The position numbers and the translations under genes are program-made. A stretch of 64,000 nucleotides of DNA from the NCBI GenBank assembly GCA_030432695.1, contig JAUILN010000002.1, forward strand, positions 310,001 through 374,000, written 5' to 3'. Below the pieces are notes generated by a model. That model did no database searches, was not told the origin of the DNA, and saw nothing but the letters and a program-made list of their open reading frames with translations. The number at the start of each line of letters is the position of its first letter. Within the stretch, counting starts at the first letter, position 1. Source of the stretch: a bacterium (lineage in GTDB: Bacteria; Planctomycetota; UBA1135; UBA2386). Below, one piece after another: positions 10,623 through 19,600 of this stretch.

Positions 10623-12089
10623 TCAACGGTTTCCGATCGTGCTCCCGACCGCCGTCGAGAGCCCGAACCCCGACGCGCTGGCGCCCGGGGCGTAGAGCAT
10701 GGCCTGGTTGAAGAACTCCACGCCGTAGAGGGCGGGATCCCGCGGCAGGGTGACGGTCCAGCGGGCGGAGCCTGATTGGAACGCGAGTGGCAGGAAGCCA
10801 TCGGGGCTCAGGAACAGGTCACACCCGCCGATGCCGTAGGGGGAGACGGAGAACGGCAGGGAGGTGCTTCCCCAGCGGGAGTCGGAGAAGCCGGCCCACA
10901 TGCCGCCGAGGGCTGCGGTGGAGTAGCCGCCGGTGCCGCGGACGAGGAGTTCGTATGCGCCACCGGCCCAGGGAACCTCCCACTGTGGATCGGCTGGCTC
11001 CAGCGAACCAGAGGCAGCTCCGCAGGGATTCCCGATATGCCGGCGGGATGCCAAATGGGTCGTGGTCAGCGTCCAAATGTCTCCAGCCCCTCCACCCCCC
11101 ACGAGCAAGAGGTTGCCGCTGGCCGCAGAGTAACACAATCCCTGAGGAATCCGCGCTGGCGGGCTTGCCCCCTGAACGGCTACTTCACGCCAACCGCTCG
11201 ATGTGCGCTCCCAACATGGGCGGCTGGCGCTATCTCCGAAGAGCACCACGCGCTGGCGCCCCCAGTCGAACGCCGCGTTCACCGACATCTGCGCCGCAGG
11301 CCCCGACTGGTCGATTGGGCGATCCGACCATTGCTGTCCATCCCAGGCCCAGGTCGAGAAAGCCCCGCCCCAGAGCCCCATCACAAGCGCCTGCCCATGC
11401 CGGTAGTCCGTTGCCCACCCCGTGAACGGCGGATTGATCATGTTGGGGTAATGCGCGTCAACGAAGACCCAGTCAGATCCATTGTAGGCCCAGGTCTCTG
11501 CACCACCGTTGACGATCGCCAACATCCTCTGAGAAATTGGGTCGAAGACCATGGCAAAGCTGTTGCGACCAGCCGGCGGCGCCGACGTCGTGGCGACGAG
11601 CATCCAGTTGTTGCCATCCCATTCCCACGTATCCTGAAGCCACTGTCCGGTGATCATGGATTGACCACCGAAGAGCACCAGCCGACCGCGATTCGGATCG
11701 AAGGCCATGCCTGGACACCGCCGATCCGACGGCGCATTACCAGACTGGAGAACACTCCACGATCCATTGAGGTACCTGACAATCGCCATGTCGGTCCCTC
11801 GCCGCGTCCCCCCAAGGCCGATCACCTCTCCGGTGCTGATCATGGACGCGTAGCAAGCTGTCTCCGGAACGACGCTTGCCCCAGAAGGCATCGCCCTCCA
11901 TACAGCCTGCGCGGATACGCCCGCCCCGGCACACATGAAGACCAGCACGCCGATTACCGGTACGAAACGGGTCGTCACCGTCCGCCGTCCGCGGTCCGGA
12001 GTTCGGCGTGGCCTGGTTTCACGCTGAGCGAACGTGGACCTCGATCGCCCCAAGAGCGGTCTTCCTGCCTTTGGTCCCCCAGACATCAT
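10623..12089 (-). CDS. Secreted Kelch-type beta-propeller protein, copy 1 of 3
   Basis: 488 aa if started at ATG 12089, which overlaps the stop of copy 2 (ATGATG). A GTG at 11978 would put the signal peptide (VPVIGVLVFMCAGAGVSAQA) nearer the N-terminus and may be the true start. The body has Kelch-like blades with RLVLFGGQS, DTWEWDGNNW and repeated ETWAYNGS/STWAWDGQ motifs. The last ~120 aa form a beta domain (GIGGCDLFLSPDG, YGVEFFNQAMLYAPG) shared with the other copies and resembling the ends of several other secreted proteins in this window. The 272 bp coding for most of that end are identical to copy 2. Substrate and function are unknown. Confidence 0.82.
   Translation of the reverse strand: MMSGGPKAGRPLLGRSRSTFAQRETRPRRTPDRGRRTVTTRFVPVIGVLVFMCAGAGVSAQAVWRAMPSGASVVPETACYASMISTGEVIGLGGTRRGTDMAIVRYLNGSWSVLQSGNAPSDRRCPGMAFDPNRGRLVLFGGQSMITGQWLQDTWEWDGNNWMLVATTSAPPAGRNSFAMVFDPISQRMLAIVNGGAETWAYNGSDWVFVDAHYPNMINPPFTGWATDYRHGQALVMGLWGGAFSTWAWDGQQWSDRPIDQSGPAAQMSVNAAFDWGRQRVVLFGDSASRPCWERTSSGWREVAVQGASPPARIPQGLCYSAASGNLLLVGGGGAGDIWTLTTTHLASRRHIGNPCGAASGSLEPADPQWEVPWAGGAYELLVRGTGGYSTAALGGMWAGFSDSRWGSTSLPFSVSPYGIGGCDLFLSPDGFLPLAFQSGSARWTVTLPRDPALYGVEFFNQAMLYAPGASASGFGLSTAVGSTIGNR
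10681..10952. repeat. 272-bp perfect direct repeat, copy A (Kelch gene 1 3' end)
   Basis: By eye this stretch is identical base for base to 12144-12415, at an offset of 1463 bp. It codes for the C-terminal domain of Kelch copies 1 and 2. A third homologous block at about 13634-13905 carries roughly twenty differences. Flanking sequence diverges quickly on both sides. Confidence 0.9.
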
Positions 12090-13576
12090 CGGTTCCCCAC
12101 CGTGCTGCCGACCGCCGTCGAGAGCCCAAAGCCCGACGAACTCGCGCCCGGGGCGTAGAGCATGGCCTGGTTGAAGAACTCCACGCCGTAGAGGGCGGGA
12201 TCCCGCGGCAGGGTGACGGTCCAGCGGGCGGAGCCTGATTGGAACGCGAGTGGCAGGAAGCCATCGGGGCTCAGGAACAGGTCACACCCGCCGATGCCGT
12301 AGGGGGAGACGGAGAACGGCAGGGAGGTGCTTCCCCAGCGGGAGTCGGAGAAGCCGGCCCACATGCCGCCGAGGGCTGCGGTGGAGTAGCCGCCGGTGCC
12401 GCGGACGAGGAGTTCATACGCGCCACCGGCCCAGGGTGACTCCCAGAGACGATCCCGGGGCTCCAGGACTCCTGCCGAGTGGTTGCACGACCCACTGAGC
12501 GCACGCCATTGAGCAGGATACGTCGTCGTCAGCATCCACGCGTCCCGATAGCCACCACCACCAATCATCACCAACTTCTGTATGTCCGCAGCGTAACAGA
12601 CGCCTTGTGGCTTGCGGGGTGCGGGAGCGCTCCCCTGCACCGACACTGGCTGCCAACCGCTCGGGACACGCTCCCAGCACGGATGGCTCGGACTATCACC
12701 GAAGAGAACGACTCGTTGCCTGCTCCAATCAAAGCCGGCAGTGACAAGCATGGTGCTCGGAGGCCCGCCCTGATGTATCGGGACATCCGACCACCGCTGA
12801 CCATCCCAAGCCCAGGTCGAGAATTGCGCCGACCAGAGCCCCATGATGATCGCCTCTCCTCGCTGATAGTCAGTCGCCCACCCCGTGAATGGGTTGTTCA
12901 CCATGGAGGGAAAATGCGCATCGGCGAACACCCAGTTCACGCCGTCGTAGGCCCAGGTTTCTGCGCCACCGAGGGTCACATAGATCATCCTTCCCGATAT
13001 AGGATCAAAGAGGAGCGCAGATTCCGCATCGCCCGGGGGAGCGTTCGCTGTCGGGATCTGCCTCCAATCGACACCGTCCCACTCCCAAATGTCCTGGAGC
13101 CAGTTTCCGGTGATCAGGGAAATCCCGCCGTACAAGACCACTCGCCCCCGCTGCGGGTCGAATGCCATCCGCGCGACTCTTCGGGTGGAGGGAGCGTTCG
13201 CGGACTGCACCACGCTCCAAACTCCTTGGGAGCAACGAATGGTTACGAAGTCCTGACCCAGTGACGACCCTCCTACCCCGATGATCTCGCCCGTGATGAA
13301 GTCCTCCGCGAATGCTACCGACTCGGGGACCACCTGGGATGTCTGAGGAATAGAGCGCCACGAGGCCTGAGAAGGCAACGGATACGAAGCAGCCGCAAGC
13401 ATGAAGAGTGCGCCCATTCGGGCTATGTCGCACGCCCGCGAACGCGCTCCCTCAGAGAACGCGGCTTTCTCCAAGACCATCATCGGCCTGATGAGCGAAA
13501 TGCAGCTGTTCCAGCACCAGAGCCTCTTGATTAGACGGACAAATCGAGAGCCAAATGCTTCCTTCGTAGCAAGCAT
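12086..13576 (-). CDS. Secreted Kelch-type beta-propeller protein, copy 2 of 3
   Basis: 496 aa from ATG 13576, which overlaps the stop of copy 3 as ATGA. This start gives an odd ~53-residue extension before the hydrophobic stretch MGALFMLAAASYPLPSQA; ATG 13417 would give a normal signal peptide, so the true start may be there. Blades include RVVLYGGIS, DIWEWDGVDW and ETWAYDGVNW. The first two thirds differ considerably from copies 1 and 3, while the last ~110 aa match copy 1 almost exactly. The divergent part has noticeably lower GC than surrounding genes. No catalytic residues are recognised. Confidence 0.82.
   Translation of the reverse strand: MLATKEAFGSRFVRLIKRLWCWNSCISLIRPMMVLEKAAFSEGARSRACDIARMGALFMLAAASYPLPSQASWRSIPQTSQVVPESVAFAEDFITGEIIGVGGSSLGQDFVTIRCSQGVWSVVQSANAPSTRRVARMAFDPQRGRVVLYGGISLITGNWLQDIWEWDGVDWRQIPTANAPPGDAESALLFDPISGRMIYVTLGGAETWAYDGVNWVFADAHFPSMVNNPFTGWATDYQRGEAIIMGLWSAQFSTWAWDGQRWSDVPIHQGGPPSTMLVTAGFDWSRQRVVLFGDSPSHPCWERVPSGWQPVSVQGSAPAPRKPQGVCYAADIQKLVMIGGGGYRDAWMLTTTYPAQWRALSGSCNHSAGVLEPRDRLWESPWAGGAYELLVRGTGGYSTAALGGMWAGFSDSRWGSTSLPFSVSPYGIGGCDLFLSPDGFLPLAFQSGSARWTVTLPRDPALYGVEFFNQAMLYAPGASSSGFGLSTAVGSTVGNR
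12144..12415. repeat. 272-bp perfect direct repeat, copy B (Kelch gene 2 3' end)
   Basis: Identical partner of 10681-10952. Perfect identity, including synonymous sites, next to strongly diverged 5' regions points to recent gene conversion or duplication confined to the 3' end. Confidence 0.9.
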
Positions 13577-14928
13577 CAGCGATTCCCCACCGTGCTACCG
13601 ACCGCCGTGGAAAGCCCAAAGCCCGATGAGCTGGCGCCCGGCGCGTAGAGCATCGCCTGGTTGAAGAACTCGACGCCGTAGAGGGCGGGATCCCGGGGCA
13701 GGGTGACGGTCCAGCGGGCGGCGCCTGATTGGAACGCGAGTGGCAGGAAGCCATCGGGGCTCAGGAACAGGTCGCACCCGCCGATGCCGTAGGGCGAGAG
13801 GGAGAACGGTAGGGAGGCGCTTCCCCAGCGGGAGTCGGAGAAGCCGGCCCACATGCCGCCGAGGGTTGCGTTGGCAAATCCGCCGGTGCCGCGGGCGATG
13901 AGTTCGTAGGAATCGCCGGCCCAGGGCACCTCCCACAAGGCGTCGCGGGGAGCCAGGTCTGCGGCAGGAGCTACGCAGGCAGTCCCAGCACGACGCCAAG
14001 ACGCCGGATGCGTCGTGGTGAGGGTCCACACACCCATCAGCGGCGGAGCCACCACCACGAGCTTACCCAAGTCGCCGGAGAAGCATACGCTCTGCGCAGC
14101 ATAGACGTCGCTGCCAGGAGCAGGAAATCCCGTGGTCATGACTTCGCTCCAGCCGGTCGCTGTTCGCTCCCAACACGGACGAGTCGCGTTGCTTCCGAAC
14201 AATACCACTCGTTGTCGGCTCCAGTCGAATCCAAGACTCGCACTTCCTATGGGCAGGCTCTGCCTCGACGCCGGGGGATCAGACCATCTCTGACCATCCC
14301 AGGTCCAAGTGACAATTCCAGCGCCGCCCCAAGGACCGACGATGATGGCTTCGCCACGCGCATAGTCCGTGGCCCAACCGGACCCATTGACCATGTTCGG
14401 ATAGTGGGCATCAGCAAATACCCAATCGACCCCATCGTAGGCCCAGGTTTCAGCACCTCCGTTCAACACCGTGATAATGCGCTGAGAGATCGGGTCGTAG
14501 AGCATGACATAACTCCCTTGACCCGCCGTCGGCGCATTCGGGGTCGAGACCTGGAGCCAGTCATTGCCATCCCACTCCCATGTATCTCGAAGCCACTGGC
14601 CGGTGATCATGGACAGTCCTCCGAAGAGGACGAGTCGCCCTCGCACCGGATCGAAGGCCATTCCCGGCCCACGCCTCGCGGATGGAGTGTGTGCCGACTG
14701 CATGACACTCCACACGCCACCAGAGAATCGCACGAAGACCGAGTCGAGACCGCGACGGGAGCCCCCCACTCCGATGATCTCTCCGGTCGAAAGAACCGGA
14801 GCGTACAAGCCGGACTCCGGAACGACTCCGCCCGTGGATACCTGGCTCCAGGTCGCCTGCGCGAGCACGGCTCCCGTCGACAGACAGCCTGCGATCAGAC
14901 GGGTTACATGGAGAGCGAGGCGGTTCAT
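13576..14928 (-). CDS. Secreted Kelch-type beta-propeller protein, copy 3 of 3 (promoter-proximal)
   Basis: 450 aa from ATG 14928; a signal peptide covers residues ~1-24 (LIAGCLSTGAVLAQA). Blades contain RLVLFGGLS, DTWEWDGNDW, ETWAYDGVDW and VTWTWDGQRW. The C-terminal beta domain (SPYGIGGCDLFLSPDG) is the same type as in copies 1 and 2 but differs at about twenty nucleotide positions from their shared block. It is the first gene of an overlapping three-gene unit read leftwards. A longer frame to 14985 exists but places 19 residues before the signal peptide. Confidence 0.85.
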   Translation of the reverse strand: MNRLALHVTRLIAGCLSTGAVLAQATWSQVSTGGVVPESGLYAPVLSTGEIIGVGGSRRGLDSVFVRFSGGVWSVMQSAHTPSARRGPGMAFDPVRGRLVLFGGLSMITGQWLRDTWEWDGNDWLQVSTPNAPTAGQGSYVMLYDPISQRIITVLNGGAETWAYDGVDWVFADAHYPNMVNGSGWATDYARGEAIIVGPWGGAGIVTWTWDGQRWSDPPASRQSLPIGSASLGFDWSRQRVVLFGSNATRPCWERTATGWSEVMTTGFPAPGSDVYAAQSVCFSGDLGKLVVVAPPLMGVWTLTTTHPASWRRAGTACVAPAADLAPRDALWEVPWAGDSYELIARGTGGFANATLGGMWAGFSDSRWGSASLPFSLSPYGIGGCDLFLSPDGFLPLAFQSGAARWTVTLPRDPALYGVEFFNQAMLYAPGASSSGFGLSTAVGSTVGNR

Positions 14929-15268
14929 GGAGAGGCCAGGGCCTGGATGGACGAGAGAAGCACTTCGGCGGTCCTTCACAGCCACCGGACCGTCACAGCC
15001 ACCGGACCGAGGGCAGCCACGGCGAATCCCCTGTCGAGGCTATCAGGTGAGCGAACGATCGGGAGAACCCGGCGCCAGGGCTACGACCAGCGCCTTAGCC
15101 TGCGCCATGCCTACGGTCTCACCCAAGCTCCCGTGCGACTGCAGAAACTGCACATCGGGGAAGGAACTTCGCCACACCCTGTAGAGTCGTGGCCCGGCTC
15201 GGAGACACGCATCGATCCCCGAGTCGGCTCCCGATCCTGGCGCGTGACCCGGCGCGTGACTGCGACCC
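14929..15268. other. Intergenic region upstream of the Kelch unit (340 bp)
   Basis: It separates the start of Kelch copy 3 from the stop of the next minus-strand gene at 15269. It holds the promoter region of the Kelch unit by position, but I cannot assign -35/-10 boxes. The only clear structure is a 17-bp tandem duplication at 14976-15009. A 25-codon frame near 15109 with three Cys (CDCRNC) has no other support. Confidence 0.6.
14976..15009. repeat. 17-bp perfect tandem duplication
   Basis: The unit TCACAGCCACCGGACCG occurs twice head to tail, 48 bases upstream of the first Kelch start codon. Function, if any, is unknown; slippage or a paired protein-binding site are both possible. Confidence 0.85.
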
Positions 15269-17206
15269 TCAGTTCCGATCCAACCGAACCACCGTCCGCG
15301 ACCCCACCGCGACCGGCACGGTGAGCCGCTGCGTAGCATGCCCGTCGGCCACCACGCGCACCTCCAGTTCCCGCAGCGTGCCCGGCACCTGGAAGACCGC
15401 GGTCCCGTCGGCCGCGGTGACCTCACGATCCTCTTTGCTGCGGAACGACGAGGCCGGCCCGTCGACCTCCCGGGTCAGCTCCGCGCCAGGAAGCGGTCGG
15501 CCGCGGGAGTCGCGGACCTCGAAGCGCACGCGCCGGATCAGGCCGTCGAGGCGGAGGCCCTGGAGTCGGGGATCGCGCAGCACGCCGCGCGCGGGGACCT
15601 GCACGCCTTCGACCACCAGCAGGTCTTCGCCATAGGGCCCATTGCGCAGCGCGAGGTCGAAGGTGCCGGCTGGCAGCCCTTCCTGCCGCCAGAGCGTGGT
15701 CCCCTCCCAGACCTCCCGGCCCTCGAAGCTCACCGGGAAGAGGCCGCGGCGCAGCTCCACCACCGGGCGCGGCGTCTCCGGATCGGCCGGAGGCTCGAAG
15801 GTCACCTCGACCGCACCTTGCTCGCGCACCCGCACCTCGACGTCGTCGCCGTCCTTCACAGCACCGTGGTCGTGGAACAGTCCGTCGGCGGTCACCACGA
15901 ACAGGCGCAGCGGGTTTGCCGAGGCGACGTCTTGGAACAGCGCGAAGCGGCCGCGGTCGTCGGTGAGGACAGGTCCACCGACGACTGCGCGGTCGTGCAG
16001 GCCCTCGCGGATCACCAGCGTGACGTGCGCGCCGGCCAGCGCATTGCCGCTGCCCGCGTCGAAGACCACGCCCCGCACCGTCGGCTCGGGTGCCTCGAAG
16101 CGCAGCCTGCCGAGGTCTTCACCGGGACTGGGGAACCGCCCCACCTCGAGGCTGCCGTGCAGACGCCCCACCCAGACCGCCACGCGTTGCAGCACCACGC
16201 CTTCACTTGAGCGGCCGCGCAGCGAGATCGAGACGCGGCCCTCGTCGTCGCTCTGGAGTTCGCGGAGCACGGTGGGTCGCCACGCCGGCCGGTCGGAGGT
16301 TCCGAGGTAGAGCCCGACGGTGTCGAGTGCCCGCGCGCGCAATGGCTCGCCGTCGGGCGCCAACAGGAGCAGGCTGCACTGGCCTTCGTCCGGTCCGAGT
16401 TCGATCGGCTGCGAGACCACTTCGCCGGGGCGCGTGGGCCCCGTCAATGCGTCGTTCCATTGCGTCCCGGGGAGTTCGCGGAGCGCGAGGATGCAGCGGA
16501 ACGACAGACCGAGTGCGAGCGGACCGACGCGCAATGGATCGTCGACCGCGTAGTCGCGGCGCACCTGCACGTCGGGGTCGCCCGCCAACTCCGGCGGCAG
16601 GCCCGGCGCGTGGACCGACTCCCAGCCCTCGATGCGGGACCAGCCGAGATGCCCGTCGGGCGCCGGCTGGCCGTCGCGGAGCAAGGCGAACTCGACGAAG
16701 CCGAACGCCGGCACGAGGAGGGTGACGGGGTCGGCCGGCAGCCGCCCGGCGTCGAGTTCGGGGAAGGTGTGCGTCGGGCCGACCCAGCCGTGTGGCTGCA
16801 GGCGCGCGGTGCCGACGACGCCGTCGTCGACCTCCAGGACCGCATGCCCAAGAGCGTCGGAGACCGCGCGAGCCCGCGGCTCGCCGCCTTGCATCAACGC
16901 CACCTCGAAGCCGGCCAGCGGCGCACGGTCGGACTCGCGCAGCACCAGCACCGTCAGCGCGCGGGCCGAAGCGCTCGATGGCGTGCCCGGCTCGTCGACT
17001 CGCCCCGTGTCGACCGCCACGCGCTCCGCACCGATCGCCGGCTCGGCCGCATCCCCGGCTTCCGTGGCCACCGCTCCTTGCGACGCCAGCCCGGCCTCGG
17101 ACCCACGACGCTCCCATCGCTCCCCACCGAGAACGACCGCCAGCGCCCACACGGCTCCCAGCACGAGCAGTAGGGATCCGAGGCTCAACAGAACTCGTGC
17201 ACGCAT
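15269..17206 (-). CDS. Membrane-anchored protein with carboxypeptidase-regulatory-like beta domains
   Basis: 645 aa. A single N-terminal transmembrane segment (residues ~5-28) follows a short Arg-containing start, so the protein is probably anchored with its bulk outside the cytoplasm. A Ser/Ala/Glu linker (to ~85) leads to repeated beta-sandwich modules with patterns such as APLAGFEVAL...SDALGHAVLEV, VRGVVFDAGSGNALAGAHVTLVI...TDDRGRFAL and RPLPGAELT...AADGTAVFQVPG, typical of carboxypeptidase regulatory-like (CarbopepD_reg) folds. No enzyme motif is seen. It lies divergent from the histidine phosphatase gene 65 bases away, so the two may share a promoter region. Confidence 0.78.
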   Translation of the reverse strand: MRARVLLSLGSLLLVLGAVWALAVVLGGERWERRGSEAGLASQGAVATEAGDAAEPAIGAERVAVDTGRVDEPGTPSSASARALTVLVLRESDRAPLAGFEVALMQGGEPRARAVSDALGHAVLEVDDGVVGTARLQPHGWVGPTHTFPELDAGRLPADPVTLLVPAFGFVEFALLRDGQPAPDGHLGWSRIEGWESVHAPGLPPELAGDPDVQVRRDYAVDDPLRVGPLALGLSFRCILALRELPGTQWNDALTGPTRPGEVVSQPIELGPDEGQCSLLLLAPDGEPLRARALDTVGLYLGTSDRPAWRPTVLRELQSDDEGRVSISLRGRSSEGVVLQRVAVWVGRLHGSLEVGRFPSPGEDLGRLRFEAPEPTVRGVVFDAGSGNALAGAHVTLVIREGLHDRAVVGGPVLTDDRGRFALFQDVASANPLRLFVVTADGLFHDHGAVKDGDDVEVRVREQGAVEVTFEPPADPETPRPVVELRRGLFPVSFEGREVWEGTTLWRQEGLPAGTFDLALRNGPYGEDLLVVEGVQVPARGVLRDPRLQGLRLDGLIRRVRFEVRDSRGRPLPGAELTREVDGPASSFRSKEDREVTAADGTAVFQVPGTLRELEVRVVADGHATQRLTVPVAVGSRTVVRLDRN

Positions 17207-17271
17207 CGCGATCCGGCGACGACCCCGCCGGGCTTCGGGATTGGACCGGGGCAGAATACCCTGCGCCCCAC

Positions 17272-17919
17272 ATGACCCAGCTCCGTGAAGCCTGGCTGGT
17301 CCGCCACGGGATCACCGCATCGAACCGCGACCACATCGTGCAGGGCCATGCCGACGTGCCGCTCAGCCCCGACGGCGAGGAGCAGGCGCGCGCGCTGGGC
17401 CGCAGTCTCCATGCGCGCGGTCTCGCCTTCGACCTGGTGGTCGCGAGCGACCTGTCGCGCGCGCGCCGCACCGCGGAGCTGGTCCTCGAGCAGCTCGCCG
17501 GCGAGCCCAGAGTCGACGCGCTCGATCCCGCCTGGCGCGAAGCCCACTACGGCGACTTCGAGCGGCGGCCCGGCCGCGAACTCCAGGCGTTCCGCGAAGC
17601 GCCCCACGACGACCCCGCCGGCGCGCGCCCACCCGGCGGGGGCGAGAGCCTGCGCGACCTGCAGGCCCGCGTGGTCGCGGCGTTCGCCGACTGGACCGCA
17701 CGCGCAGCCGACGGCCCGCGACTCCTCGTCGTCACCCACGGCGGACCGATCGGTGCCCTGGTCTGCCACGCCTTCGGTCTCGAACCGCACCCCGACAACT
17801 GGCGTCGGTTCCGCCGCGACAACACCGGGGTGACCGTCCTCCGGCGCCGCTCGCAGGACCCGTCGAGCTGGCAGGTCGCCCGCCTCAACGACTGCTCCCA
17901 CCTCGACCTCGGGCGGTGA
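17272..17919 (+). CDS. Histidine phosphatase (phosphoglycerate mutase-like) family protein
   Basis: 215 aa, cytoplasmic. It shows the full branch-1 signature: VRHGITASNRDHIVQG (RHG, phospho-accepting His), ASDLSRARRTAE, a REAHYGDFE acid/base strand and VTHGGPIGAL with the second catalytic His. Length fits the small broad-specificity phosphatases (CobC/GpmB-like); there is no cobalamin gene nearby, so the substrate is open. ATG 17272 was chosen because it directly precedes the RHG strand; the long upstream open frame is antisense to the neighbouring gene. Confidence 0.93.
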   Translation: MTQLREAWLVRHGITASNRDHIVQGHADVPLSPDGEEQARALGRSLHARGLAFDLVVASDLSRARRTAELVLEQLAGEPRVDALDPAWREAHYGDFERRPGRELQAFREAPHDDPAGARPPGGGESLRDLQARVVAAFADWTARAADGPRLLVVTHGGPIGALVCHAFGLEPHPDNWRRFRRDNTGVTVLRRRSQDPSSWQVARLNDCSHLDLGR

Positions 17920-18164
17920 CTTAGGAGGCAGGGTCACGGGAGACCATTCCGCCCAGCACGCGCCCTCGCACCCAGGACATCGCCGCGAAGCCTCGCCGAA
18001 TCCACCGATTCGGCTACGTTTCGCGGCTTCGTCCCGGGCACGAGTTCACGCACTGGATCGGAACGTGTCCCGTGACCCGGCCTCCTCGGCGACGGGATGG
18101 ACGCGTGCCGCGCGATCTGTGACACTCGCGGCGGCCGCATCGAAGGAACCTATCCGCATCCCCC

Positions 18165-18536
18165 ATGGCCCGGACCGCATTCAAGATCGGTGACCCCGCG
18201 GTCTTCCGGAAGCAGAAGACCAGCGAGGACCCGGGCCCCCGCGCCCGCGACATCCGCCCGGCGAAGGCGGGTGAGGACTACACGTACTTCGTCGACAAGC
18301 TCTGGGTCGTCGAGGACATCCTCGAGGACGGCCGCCTGCTGGTGGCCACGCGCCGCGGCAAGCGCCACGTGGTCGACCCCGACGACCCGCACCTGCGTCG
18401 CCCGAACATCCTGGAGCGGCTGCGCTTCGGGTCGCGGTTCCCGAAGCTGGAGGAGCTGCCGCCGCGCGAGGCCGGCCGCGACGGGAATGGGCGCGAGGGG
18501 AACGGGCGCGACGACGGCGAGCAGCGGGCGAGCTGA
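18165..18536 (+). CDS. Small conserved-looking hypothetical protein
   Basis: 123 aa, no signal peptide. The N-terminal ~95 residues look like a small beta-barrel (KIGDPAVFRK, YTYFVDKLWVVEDILEDGRLLVATRRGKRHVVDPDDPHLRRP), reminiscent of SH3/KOW-type folds. The tail is a Gly/Asn/Arg low-complexity stretch (RDGNGREGNGRDDGEQ). I do not recognise the family. It is monocistronic, with 245 bp of unassigned sequence upstream (17920-18164). Confidence 0.65.
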   Translation: MARTAFKIGDPAVFRKQKTSEDPGPRARDIRPAKAGEDYTYFVDKLWVVEDILEDGRLLVATRRGKRHVVDPDDPHLRRPNILERLRFGSRFPKLEELPPREAGRDGNGREGNGRDDGEQRAS

Positions 18537-18592
18537 GCCGCCGCGCACTACCAGGGACCCACCGGATGGACGGGCTGGCGTGCGCTCGCTAA

Positions 18593-18607
18593 GTTTGCGA
18601 CACAAAC
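18593..18607. promoter_or_regulatory. Inverted repeat, possible operator
   Basis: GTTTG-CGACA-CAAAC, with perfect 5-bp arms, lies 26 bases before the ATG of the membrane-protein gene at 18634. A winged-helix regulator is the second gene of that cluster, so autoregulation through this site is plausible. The repeat is short and could be chance. Confidence 0.35.
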
Positions 18608-18633
18608 AAGTCTCCATTGGACACCATCAGGCC

Positions 18634-19242
18634 ATGCAAACCATGAGCGCTGCACCGACCTCCTCCCCCGCCGACCGGGTCTACCGGGCCTGGTGGCAGG
18701 ACGGCGGGATCGATCTCTTCGCCGGCCTCGGCCTGGTCGGCATCGGCATCACCTGGCTGCTCGACGCCGCGGTGTTCGGGGCCGTCCTTCCGGCGCTCGC
18801 GGTGCCGCTGTGGAAGGCCTACCGCGAGCGCGTGGTCGAGCCGCGACTCGGCCGGGTGCGCTTCGCCGAGCCGCGGCGTCGCAGCCTGCACCGCGCGCAG
18901 CTCACCCTGATCGCCGCCGGGGTCGCCTGCCTCGCGATCTCGCTCGCGGGCTGGTTCGCGTCCCGCGAGGGAACCACGTCCGACGCATGGCGCGCGCTGG
19001 TCCCCGCGCTGCCCGCCGCACTGGTGGGCCTCGCCGGCCTGCTCTCGGCACTGCTGTTCGGACAGCCGCGACTCCTCGGCTACGCCCTGGCCTGCGTGCT
19101 GTTCGGACTCGCGGGTGCCGCGCTCGACCTCGAACCCGGCTGGACCCTGCTCGCCGGCGGCATCGTCACCGCCCTCTCCGGGGCGCTGCTGCTGCGACGC
19201 TTCCTCCGCACCTTCCCCGTCCTGTCCAACGAGCTCGACTAA
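18634..19242 (+). CDS. Multi-pass membrane protein of unknown function
   Basis: 202 aa with about five to six hydrophobic segments (for example GLGLVGIGITWLLDAAVFGA, LTLIAAGVACLAISLAGWF, LVGLAGLLSALLFG, YALACVLFGLAGAAL) joined by Arg-rich cytoplasmic loops. It is followed after three bases by a winged-helix regulator, so the two are probably one transcript. Pairing of a small membrane protein with a PF13601-type regulator is common but its role is not established. ATG 18634 or the in-frame ATG 18643 may start translation. Confidence 0.75.
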   Translation: MQTMSAAPTSSPADRVYRAWWQDGGIDLFAGLGLVGIGITWLLDAAVFGAVLPALAVPLWKAYRERVVEPRLGRVRFAEPRRRSLHRAQLTLIAAGVACLAISLAGWFASREGTTSDAWRALVPALPAALVGLAGLLSALLFGQPRLLGYALACVLFGLAGAALDLEPGWTLLAGGIVTALSGALLLRRFLRTFPVLSNELD

Positions 19243-19245
19243 CCG

Positions 19246-19575
19246 GTGCGCGCCCTGCCCCTCGATGCCCAGGCGGTCGCCTCGCTCGACCGCACCGTCC
19301 ACGAACCGGCCCGCCTCGCCGTCGTCGCCTGCCTCGCGGTCGTCGACGAGGCCGACTTCGTGTTCCTCCAATCCCAGACCGGCATGACCGGCGGCAACCT
19401 GTCGTCGCACGTGAAGAAGCTCGAGAAGGCCGGCTTCCTGACCATCCGTAAGGAATTCGTCGGCGCGAAGCCGTGCACCACGCTGGCCCTCACCGAAGCC
19501 GGCCGCGACGCCTTCAAGAGCTACCTCACCGCGCTGCGCACTCTGCTGCGCGTGATGGACGGCGCCGGGCTCTGA
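19246..19575 (+). CDS. Winged-helix transcriptional regulator (HTH_34/PF13601 type)
   Basis: 109 aa from GTG 19246, three bases after the upstream stop. The signature DEADFVFLQSQTGMTGGNLS followed by SSHVKKLEKAGFLTIRKEFVGAKP and TTLALTEAGRDAFKSYL matches the DNA-binding family with a recognition helix in the TGGNLSSHVKKLE segment. Proteins of this type are small dimeric repressors without a separate ligand domain. It probably controls its own cluster, with the inverted repeat at 18593-18607 as a candidate site. Confidence 0.9.
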   Translation: MRALPLDAQAVASLDRTVHEPARLAVVACLAVVDEADFVFLQSQTGMTGGNLSSHVKKLEKAGFLTIRKEFVGAKPCTTLALTEAGRDAFKSYLTALRTLLRVMDGAGL

Positions 19576-19600
19576 CCGAGATCGACCAGGAGACACTCCG

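Noticed and set aside
15109..15186. 25-codon frame with CDCRNC motif
   Set aside because: No ribosome binding site, neighbours or family support; chance is likely.
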